Positions 7,237-13,415 of a stretch of DNA of 15,627 nt are shown here, piece after piece (position 1 is the stretch's first letter; every line of letters starts with the position of its first letter). Origin of the DNA: M3007 sp041741155 (GTDB lineage Bacteria > Bacteroidota > Bacteroidia > Chitinophagales > Saprospiraceae); assembly GCA_041741155.1 (NCBI GenBank), contig JBGSKO010000210.1, positions 1-15,627 on the forward strand, written 5' to 3'. The position numbers were made by a program, and so were the translations under genes. A model generated the notes under the pieces. That model did not search any database. It worked only from the letters and a program-made list of their open reading frames with translations, and was not told where the DNA came from.

Positions 7237-8487
7237 ATGCTGTATTCCATCCCGAAATGGGTCTTGCCCCTTCTTGTCCTGACCAGTATCAGCCTGACAA
7301 ACCTCGCCGGGCAAGTATTCATCCTGCGCGACACCTTTTGCTCCAATCAGTTTGTCATCATCAATGGCCACCTGTACGGACCGGACAACCCTACCGGTAC
7401 GGAAATCCTGCCCGGAGCAGCCGCCAACGGCGCCGACAGCATCATCCAGGTGCAACTGTCGTTTTTTCAGCCGGTAACTTTTTTATTAGAGCCTACGGTG
7501 TGCGCCGGCGATACCATCTGGGTGAATAATGTCGCGTACCACGCCGGTTTTTTCATCGGCCAGGAAGTCATCGAAAATGGCTCCTCAAACGGTTGCGACA
7601 GCATCATTCAGGTCAACCTGAATATCGTCGGTTCCGTAAAAAAGATCCAGCAAGTGCTCTGCGACGGGGATACCCTGCTTGTGAACGGCGCTCCTTACAG
7701 TGCCTTCCGCCCAAACGGCGTGGAAATTATCCCCAATGGCGCGGCAAACGGCTTGTGCGACAGTGTTATCCAGGTAAACCTGACCATCGTACCATTGCCC
7801 TACTCGGAAATCCTCGACACGCTTTGTCCCGATGCCTTTCTGGTTGTAAACGGCCACCGCTACGACCGCGACTTCCGGTCCGGACTGGAAATCCTGCCCA
7901 ATGCCTCTGCGCTTGGCTGCGATTCCTTAGTTAGTATCCGGCTGTTTTTCCGCGATTCCTGGATGTCGCTGGGCGATGATCAGGAGATCAGTTACGGCGA
8001 CGAGGTCTGCCTGGAACCGCTGTTCAGTTTTACCCCGATACAAATGGAGTGGACCCCTACCCTACCCTGTACGGACATTTCATGCCTGCCCATCTGCGAG
8101 CAGTTTTTTGCCAATTCCTCTTTTCAGCTCACCGCCACCGATCCGAACGGCTGTGTGCTGCAGGATACCATCCGCATTGTAGTAAGTCGAAAACCGCCGG
8201 TGTACGCGCCGAATGTATTCAGCCCCACGGCAAATTGGCCCAACAATCGGTTTTTCTTCAGCGCCGGGGGCGGCGTCTTTGATATCAAACGACTCCAGAT
8301 CGCCAACCGATGGGGCGAAATTGTCTTCGATCAGACGGGCATTACCCCGGACGATCCGGCAGCGGGTTGGGACGGCCAATACCGGGGCCAGGATGCCCCG
8401 CCCGGTGTATATATTTATTGGGCAGAAACCCTGTTGTGGGACGGCTCAACGGAGATTATTTCCGGGTCGTTCGCGCTGCTGCGGTAA
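7237..8487 (+). CDS. Secreted repeat protein with T9SS type B (gliding motility-associated) sorting domain
   Basis: This 416-residue protein has a signal peptide (about 1-25, ending SLTNLAG). Four divergent repeats of about 43-48 residues follow at roughly 31-78, 86-131, 138-186 and 193-237, each with a first Cys, a VNGxxY element and an end like GCDSIIQVNL. They resemble the 'CDSIVTLNLTV' repeats common in Bacteroidota surface proteins. Residues 240-320 hold several cysteines and look like an Ig-like segment. Residues 322-416 are a type B sorting domain: APNVFSP at 324-330, then IANRWGEIVFD, GWDG, and PPGVYIYW. Secretion by T9SS to the cell surface is expected. The ATG at 7237 was chosen for the signal peptide; the frame is open upstream through the terminator, which argues against an earlier start. 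The PorP/PorE-like operon converges with this gene from the right. Confidence 0.88.
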   Translation: MLYSIPKWVLPLLVLTSISLTNLAGQVFILRDTFCSNQFVIINGHLYGPDNPTGTEILPGAAANGADSIIQVQLSFFQPVTFLLEPTVCAGDTIWVNNVAYHAGFFIGQEVIENGSSNGCDSIIQVNLNIVGSVKKIQQVLCDGDTLLVNGAPYSAFRPNGVEIIPNGAANGLCDSVIQVNLTIVPLPYSEILDTLCPDAFLVVNGHRYDRDFRSGLEILPNASALGCDSLVSIRLFFRDSWMSLGDDQEISYGDEVCLEPLFSFTPIQMEWTPTLPCTDISCLPICEQFFANSSFQLTATDPNGCVLQDTIRIVVSRKPPVYAPNVFSPTANWPNNRFFFSAGGGVFDIKRLQIANRWGEIVFDQTGITPDDPAAGWDGQYRGQDAPPGVYIYWAETLLWDGSTEIISGSFALLR

Positions 8488-8488
8488 C

Positions 8489-8832
8489 TGTAGCAGCGGG
8501 ATTTATCCCGCTGTTCCTTCCGACATAAAAAAAGTACCTGTAGCAGCGGGATTTATCCCGCTGTTCCTCCCGCCACAAAACAGTACCTGTAGCAGCGGGA
8601 TTTATCCCGCTGTTCCTCCCGCCACAAAACAGTACTTGTAGCAGCGGGATTTATCCCGCTGTTTCTTCCGCCACAAAACAGTACTTGTAGCAGCGGGATT
8701 TATCCCGCTGTTCCTTCCGCCTCAAAACAGTACCTGTAGCAGCGGGATTTATCCCGCTGTTCCTCCCGCCACAAAACAGTACCTGTAGCAGCGGGATTTA
8801 TCCCGCTGTTTCTTCCGCCACAAAAAAAAATA
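8489..8832. repeat. Seven tandem 49-bp repeats, each with a palindromic core
   Basis: Units start at 8489, 8539, 8588, 8637, 8686, 8735 and 8784; unit 1 is 50 bp, units 2-6 are 49 bp, and unit 7 runs into an A-tract. Each contains the palindrome CAGCGGGATTTATCCCGCTG (7-bp GC stem around ATTTAT, or 9 bp around TT), followed by a linker such as TTCCTCCCGCCACAAAACAG. The linkers differ by a few bases only. The array begins one base after the stop codon of the type B cargo gene and lies between convergent genes, as REP/BIME-type elements often do. No start codon or coding sense is apparent. Confidence 0.92.
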
Positions 8833-8886
8833 CCGGCGAGATTTATCCCGCCGCCCAAGAGAGCGGCGGGATAAATCCCGCCGGTA
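8822..8886 (-). terminator. Strong terminator for the PorP/PorE-like operon, built from inverted repeat units
   Basis: Positions 8831-8854 and 8863-8886 are 24-bp inverted arms with one mismatch (A at 8839) and an 8-nt loop. Both arms carry the same GGGATTTATCCC-type core as the array. Read on the minus strand, the hairpin is followed by nine U residues (A tract 8822-8830), a textbook intrinsic terminator about 34 nt after the stop codon of the PorE-like gene. Confidence 0.85.
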
Positions 8887-8897
8887 CTTACCAGTAA

Positions 8898-8919
8898 ATC
8901 GTCGGGATAAATCCCGCTG
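8898..8919. repeat. Last, inverted copy of the palindromic core
   Basis: GTCGGGATAAATCCCGCTG lies here in the orientation opposite to the seven-unit array, immediately next to the stop codon of the PorE-like gene. The stem is imperfect on one side (GTCGGG instead of AGCGGG). Confidence 0.75.
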
Positions 8920-10962
8920 TTACTTATCCTCTTCCTGCACCTCTTCCTCGATCGTGATGCTCGTGGGTCCGGCAGTAATTTTGAACTCGGTGCGACGGTT
9001 GAAGCGGTGCTCCTCGTCGGGGCACTCCACACCGTTTACACAGCGGTTCAGGATGAATTTTTCTCCGGAACCAACCGCCACGATACGGTCGGCAACGATG
9101 CCTTTAGCAATCATCCATGTCCTGGCGCTATCTGCCCGGCGCTGGGAAAGGCGTTCGTTGTAGTCGTCGCGGCCCTGTGCGTCGGTGTGTGAGGAGAGTT
9201 CGATCTTCATGTCCGGGTACTGGTTCATCAGGTTTACCAGAAACTGAAGGTCCTTTTCGGAGGCCGGAAGGATATCCGCCTTGTCGAAGTCATAGTAAAT
9301 GCTGTTGAGTCGGATCGGCTCGTCGCGTTTAACTATACGGGTTTTCGGCGCCGGCGGTTTCTTGGTGCGGAGGGTCAGTTTTTTCTCCACCTTGACGGTC
9401 TTTTTCACGCCGGCAGTGTTGAATTTCAGCGTGTCCGGTGTGTAGCCCTCGCGTTCAGCGATGACGATGTAGGACTTTTCGGGCAGCAGCGTGAAGGCAA
9501 AATCGTTTGCTGCGGCGTTGGTTTTGGTGTCAATATTGAGCGGGTCTTTGTCGGTTACGTCAATAACCTGCACGGTGCAGCCTTCCAGCGGCGGATTGGC
9601 TTTTTCGTCCTTTTTGCGCATCCGGAACGTAGTGGCCAGCAGTTCCACCTTGATGCGTTCGATTTCCCAGGCATAAATATCGTCGCAGCAGGTTTTGCTC
9701 TTGAGGTTGTTGGGGCCGGGACGGTTACTCACCAAAAAGCCGGTAAACCCATCGGCGCTGCGGGTGTAGTACTGGTCGTCCAGGCTGGTATTGATTCCGG
9801 CGGGCAAGGGCACGGGTGCACTCCAGACAGCGCCATTCCACTGGCTTTCGAACACATCCAGACCGCCGAGGGAGGCATGGCCATTGCTGCTGAAGTAGAG
9901 TTTGCCGTCCTGATAAAACGGACTGGCCTCTTCGCCGGGCGTGTTGATCACCGCTCCGACGTTCACGGGCAGTCCGAATACGCCATCCCGTTTTTTAGGA
10001 GCGTAATAAATATCGAATCCGCCGCTGCCACCGGGAATATTGGCCACAAAAAACAGCACTTTTTCGCCGAACAGCTCGCCTTCGCAGGGATGTTTGGCGA
10101 TAAAGTCGCCGTTCACACCGGTTGCTTCGTTGGCAGCACCCCAGCCGTCGTCCCCCTTGGTTGCGTAAAAAATCTTGCTCGTTTTTGGGTAGTTGTTATC
10201 CATTTCCACCCGCGTGAAGTACATCGTCTTGCCGTCCGGAGTGACGTTCACGTTGCCCTGATGCCAGCCTTCGCGATTGATTTTGGTACCGAGAACCGTA
10301 GGGGCGCCATACTCGCCTCCTGCTTGTGCCGGCGGTGCCGCGGAGTAAATTTTAGCGTACCAGTCGCCTTCCTTGCCATCAAGCACGACTACCTCTTTGG
10401 TTGCCAGCGACGTGAAGTACAACTCGCCGCCGCTGTAAGAGGGCGATGCTTCCGTTTGCGGGCTGTTGGCTTTTTTGCCGAGGTTGTTTACGGTGAGCAG
10501 TTCGGGTTGTTTGGCTTTCCGGCCCAGTTTGCAGCCGGCGATTTCCAGTTTACTTTTTGCTACCAAAGCGGAGTCCAGCCCATCGGAAACGACCAGATTG
10601 AACATATCTTCGGCATCGGCATACTTACCGTTGTGCTTGAGGGTCATGGCGTACAGGTACTTGAGTTCCGGGTAGTTATTGCCCCGGTCGCGTTGTACAA
10701 TTCGGCTGAGAATGCGTTCGGCGCGCTGGTAGTCGCGCAGTTCAAAGTTCAGCACCGCTATGCGGATATTGGCGTCCTTGTCTTTGTTGTCTTTGTAAAT
10801 ATCTTCGTAGTACTCCAGTGCAGCGTACGGATTCCCGGTAGATTCCGCTTCCTTGGCCGATTTCAGCATGGCATCGGGTGTGGAGCGGTTGAGTGGTTGT
10901 GCGTAAAGACTGGAAGTACCGAGCGCTACAAGACAGATTATTGGAATGATATAGTTCTTCAT
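8920..10962 (-). CDS. OmpA-family protein with TPR, PD40 propeller and CRD (PorE-like)
   Basis: This 680-residue exported protein has a signal peptide (1-22, ending SLYAQ), TPR-like helices (about 25-150), a PD40/WD40-like beta-propeller (about 170-430, with repeated SPSYSGGELYFTS, TPDGKTMYFT and SPFYQDGKLYFSS blades), a carboxypeptidase-regulatory-like beta-sandwich (about 438-530), and an OmpA peptidoglycan-binding domain (550-662). D594 and R609 of the OmpA domain match the pair that binds diaminopimelate in peptidoglycan. This order is that of PorE of the type IX secretion system, which anchors the PorP/PorK/PorN assembly to the cell wall. P. gingivalis PorE is a lipoprotein, whereas no lipobox is visible here. 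It lies 35 bp downstream of the PorP/SprF-like gene, clearly the same operon. Bacteroidota carry many paralogues, so it could be a cargo-specific copy rather than core PorE. Confidence 0.88.
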   Translation of the reverse strand: MKNYIIPIICLVALGTSSLYAQPLNRSTPDAMLKSAKEAESTGNPYAALEYYEDIYKDNKDKDANIRIAVLNFELRDYQRAERILSRIVQRDRGNNYPELKYLYAMTLKHNGKYADAEDMFNLVVSDGLDSALVAKSKLEIAGCKLGRKAKQPELLTVNNLGKKANSPQTEASPSYSGGELYFTSLATKEVVVLDGKEGDWYAKIYSAAPPAQAGGEYGAPTVLGTKINREGWHQGNVNVTPDGKTMYFTRVEMDNNYPKTSKIFYATKGDDGWGAANEATGVNGDFIAKHPCEGELFGEKVLFFVANIPGGSGGFDIYYAPKKRDGVFGLPVNVGAVINTPGEEASPFYQDGKLYFSSNGHASLGGLDVFESQWNGAVWSAPVPLPAGINTSLDDQYYTRSADGFTGFLVSNRPGPNNLKSKTCCDDIYAWEIERIKVELLATTFRMRKKDEKANPPLEGCTVQVIDVTDKDPLNIDTKTNAAANDFAFTLLPEKSYIVIAEREGYTPDTLKFNTAGVKKTVKVEKKLTLRTKKPPAPKTRIVKRDEPIRLNSIYYDFDKADILPASEKDLQFLVNLMNQYPDMKIELSSHTDAQGRDDYNERLSQRRADSARTWMIAKGIVADRIVAVGSGEKFILNRCVNGVECPDEEHRFNRRTEFKITAGPTSITIEEEVQEEDK

Positions 10963-10997
10963 AATTTTTTAAGTAAACAGTATGGACAAATAAACAA

Positions 10998-12059
10998 TCA
11001 GAACCGTGGGCACAGCACTTTGGGCTTCACTACGGCCGGTTTGAAAATTTTGATGATGTAGTTGGCAGCAATCTCGAAGCCCCCGCGGTTGTTCGTGGCA
11101 GTAGCCAGACTGGAGGTATTGACATCATAAGCAAGCCCCACGGTCAGGTCTTTTACTTTCACGCCCAGGAGGGCACTCACGGCGTCGCCCAGTCGGTAGC
11201 CAACGCCGCCGCGCAGGGTGATGTTTTTTTCTTCATTGAACAGGTAGCCTGCCATGCCTTGCACCACGATTTCGTCATTGCCTTCCATGGTTTGGAACAG
11301 GAATGTCGGGCTGACGGTCCATTTGTCGGTCAGTGCCAGGTTAAACTGCCCGTGCGCCACCGCGCGGCGGGGAAGTTGGGCAACGCCCTGCTGCGGGGTT
11401 GGATTGGGGCCGGGGCTTCCGCCGCCACCGCCGACGAGGCTGTAATTCGGGCGCGTGATGTGGAACATCGAAAAGCCCAGACTGAAGTCCGTTGTTTTGT
11501 TCAGTTTGGAGGACAAAACAACGCCGAGGTCAATATCCGTGTAATTGGCGTTGCCGAGTACCCGGCCGTTGTCCATACTAAGGGCCGGCACATAGTCGCC
11601 CGCATTGTTGAACCCGTCGCCAAACTGGATTTTGTTGATGTCAATTTTGCGCTGCTCGCCGCCGTAATGACCGCCAACAGACAACACTGTATTGCCTCCT
11701 TTGCCCAGGGCCAGGTGGTAGGTAGCACCAAGTTTGGCGGCGCCATGCGAAAGGGCGGTAGCACCGGCTTTGTCCTGGTACAGCATGAATCCGACGCCGA
11801 TCCAGTCCTGTTTGCGAAAACCTCGAATAATCGGGGCGTCCACCCAGGCGGAGGGGGTACGGTAGGGGTTGTTGCTGATGGGCGTCCACTGGCTGCGGTA
11901 GATACCCCCGATGCGCGCCGTACCTTCAAATTTGCCGGCGTTTGCCGGATTGAGGGTCATGGGCGACATGTTGTATTGGGTGAAGTGGATGTCCTGCGAC
12001 CAAACGGTGTTTCCAAGGAGCAAGGCAGCGAGAAGGAAGAGTAGTTTTTTGCTACGCAT
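10998..12059 (-). CDS. PorP/SprF-family type IX secretion outer-membrane protein
   Basis: This 353-residue protein has a signal peptide (1-21, ending NTVWSQ) followed by the family's opening DIHFTQYNMSPMTLNPANAG (22-41) and IGGIYRSQW. The remainder alternates short beta-strands and loops, as expected of an outer-membrane barrel, and ends in the typical LTVGLAYDVNTS...GGFEIAANYI segment. An unusual Gly/Pro-rich stretch at 210-224 (GGGGG then PGPNPTPQQ) is probably an external loop. PorP/SprF proteins take part in T9SS export; members next to cargo genes act specifically for type B cargo such as SprB. The ATG at 12059 was chosen because it opens the signal peptide directly; a longer in-frame start at 12116 adds 19 residues without one. 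It is the first gene of the operon with the PorE-like gene. Confidence 0.92.
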   Translation of the reverse strand: MRSKKLLFLLAALLLGNTVWSQDIHFTQYNMSPMTLNPANAGKFEGTARIGGIYRSQWTPISNNPYRTPSAWVDAPIIRGFRKQDWIGVGFMLYQDKAGATALSHGAAKLGATYHLALGKGGNTVLSVGGHYGGEQRKIDINKIQFGDGFNNAGDYVPALSMDNGRVLGNANYTDIDLGVVLSSKLNKTTDFSLGFSMFHITRPNYSLVGGGGGSPGPNPTPQQGVAQLPRRAVAHGQFNLALTDKWTVSPTFLFQTMEGNDEIVVQGMAGYLFNEEKNITLRGGVGYRLGDAVSALLGVKVKDLTVGLAYDVNTSSLATATNNRGGFEIAANYIIKIFKPAVVKPKVLCPRF

Positions 12060-12166
12060 AAGGTGTTGTTTAGGTATGCTCCGCGCTCCTGGCTGCCGGC
12101 TATTAGCCTTTGGCAAAAACCGCGAAAATCCAAATTTTACAAAGAAGGTTATCTATTTATTCAGGA

Positions 12167-12174
12167 CAAATGTA
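12167..12174 (-). promoter_or_regulatory. Possible -7 box upstream of the PorP/SprF-like operon
   Basis: The minus strand reads CCTACATTTGTCC, an exact TAnnTTTG match with the same flanks as the boxes at 306 and 13353. No TTG lies 17-23 nt upstream, and the leader to the ATG at 12059 would be about 100 nt, so this is a weaker candidate. The 12060-12275 gap shows nothing else I can name. Confidence 0.35.
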
Positions 12175-12275
12175 GGACCAATTTGAAGGCCGTTATTTTG
12201 CGCCGCGAAAAATAGAGCAAAATTGGCGAACACATCCTCCCCGATTATTAAAATAACTTTTTTGGAAAGTTCCGG

Positions 12276-13250
12276 TCATTTCAGGGCCAGGCAAATAGCC
12301 GTTGTATTCAGGTCGTTCATGCACCGAAAATGGCCTTTTGGACAATGGTCGTAGCCTATTTTGGAGCACGGGCGGCAAGGCAGCCCGGGCACCTCGAAGG
12401 TTGTGTTGCTGTGCATCCCGTCGGGGTAAAACGGGTACATTCCAAACTCGGGCACCGTATTGCCCCAAAACGAGACAATCGGCTTGCGAAAGGCCGCCGC
12501 GACGTGCATCAGCCCGGTATCGTGGGTCGCGACATTGCTGGCCTGCCGCACCACCGACGCACTTTGATGCAACGATAATTGCCCGCAAACATCCTGCACA
12601 TGCGGCCCGGCAGCAGCGGCAATCTGTGCCCCCGCCACCATATCCGTTTTTCCGCCGAGCAACAGCACCGGCATTTCCAGCCGGCGGCAAATATCCACAA
12701 TTTTATCGGTGGGCAGCCGCTTGGTGGCATGATTGGCGCCGATGGCAAAAGCGATATATTTTCCCGGCAACAACGCCGGGGAGAAGCATCGCACGTCCAC
12801 TTCTTCTTTTTCGGGAATGAAATAGTCCAGGCCCTGCCCGTCGTAGTGTACGCCAAGATGCGCGGCGGTGGCTAAGTATCGGTGTACGATATGGACATCA
12901 GGCAGTCGGTTTATACCGGCATGCACCAGCAGCCATTTTTCAAAATTGAGTTTGTCGAAGGCGCGGGCAGGGCGGCCCAATGCCCATTTGACTCGGGCGC
13001 TGCGCAGGTTGTGGTGCAGGTCGAGTACCCAGTCGTACCCTTCCTGACGCAACTCGGGTAGCACCTCCGACACATTTTTTTCGAAAGAAAAAACGCGATC
13101 CACGTTTGGATTTGGAGTCAAGATAGGCGCAAACGCTTGCTTTGTCAGGAAATGCACCTCCACTCCCAACTGCTGCTTGAGGCACCGCGCAACCGGGGTG
13201 GTCAGCACGATGTCGCCAATGGAACTGAAGCGGAGCAACAAAACTTTCAT
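12276..13250 (-). CDS. Glycosyltransferase family 9 (ADP-heptose:LPS heptosyltransferase-like)
   Basis: This 324-residue protein opens with MKVLLLRFSSIGDIVLTTPV, the standard N-terminus of GT9 enzymes, which transfer heptose (or another sugar) from a nucleotide donor to the LPS core at the inner face of the inner membrane. The donor-binding half shows THDTGLMHVAAA (242-253) and FWGNTVPEFG (261-270), as in WaaC/WaaF/WaaQ-type enzymes. A C-terminal cysteine set, C292, C295, C303 and C310 (PCRPC...CPKGHFRCM), is common in Bacteroidota members and may bind a metal. Exact sugar and acceptor cannot be read from the sequence. The ATG at 13250 was chosen; the frame is open to 13385, but the extra 45 residues do not look like the family. 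It is divergent from the protease gene and is followed by the PorP/SprF-like operon on the same strand after about 216 bp. Confidence 0.9.
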   Translation of the reverse strand: MKVLLLRFSSIGDIVLTTPVARCLKQQLGVEVHFLTKQAFAPILTPNPNVDRVFSFEKNVSEVLPELRQEGYDWVLDLHHNLRSARVKWALGRPARAFDKLNFEKWLLVHAGINRLPDVHIVHRYLATAAHLGVHYDGQGLDYFIPEKEEVDVRCFSPALLPGKYIAFAIGANHATKRLPTDKIVDICRRLEMPVLLLGGKTDMVAGAQIAAAAGPHVQDVCGQLSLHQSASVVRQASNVATHDTGLMHVAAAFRKPIVSFWGNTVPEFGMYPFYPDGMHSNTTFEVPGLPCRPCSKIGYDHCPKGHFRCMNDLNTTAICLALK

Positions 13251-13329
13251 GAACGGTGGATCAAATCGGTGTGTGCAGGTATTTCGTCCGCAAAGAACGC
13301 ACAGCGCCACAACTTTTTTGGTGTCGAGA

Positions 13330-13360
13330 TTGCGACTTAGCCGCCCCCCGCCTACATTTG
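13330..13360 (+). promoter_or_regulatory. Promoter of the subtilase gene (TTG-N20-TACATTTG)
   Basis: TTG at 13330-13332 is followed after 20 nt by TACATTTG at 13353-13360, a full match to the Bacteroidota -33/-7 pattern. Start of transcription is expected near 13365, leaving a leader of about 50 nt before the ATG at 13416. The region is the divergent intergenic space with the GT9 gene. Confidence 0.6.
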
Positions 13361-13415
13361 CCGTAAAAGGTGTTCCCTTTCTCAAAATCGTAAACTATAA
13401 ATCTTAAACCGAGCT

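Noticed and set aside
8489..8832. CRISPR-like array of regularly spaced palindromic repeats
   Set aside because: The sequences between the palindromes are nearly identical from unit to unit, so there are no spacers, and no cas genes are nearby. It is a plain tandem repeat.
8700..9032. Minus-strand frame rich in SGIYP segments
   Set aside because: It is a translation of the palindromic repeat array and has no independent coding signature.
9877..11061. Long plus-strand reading frame (394 codons)
   Set aside because: It lies antisense to the PorE-like gene, whose protein has clear domains; the plus-strand product shows no recognisable motif.
12249..12272. Terminator after the glycosyltransferase gene
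   Set aside because: On the minus strand AACTT can pair with AAGTT before a short T run, but the 5-bp A/T-rich stem is too weak to call.
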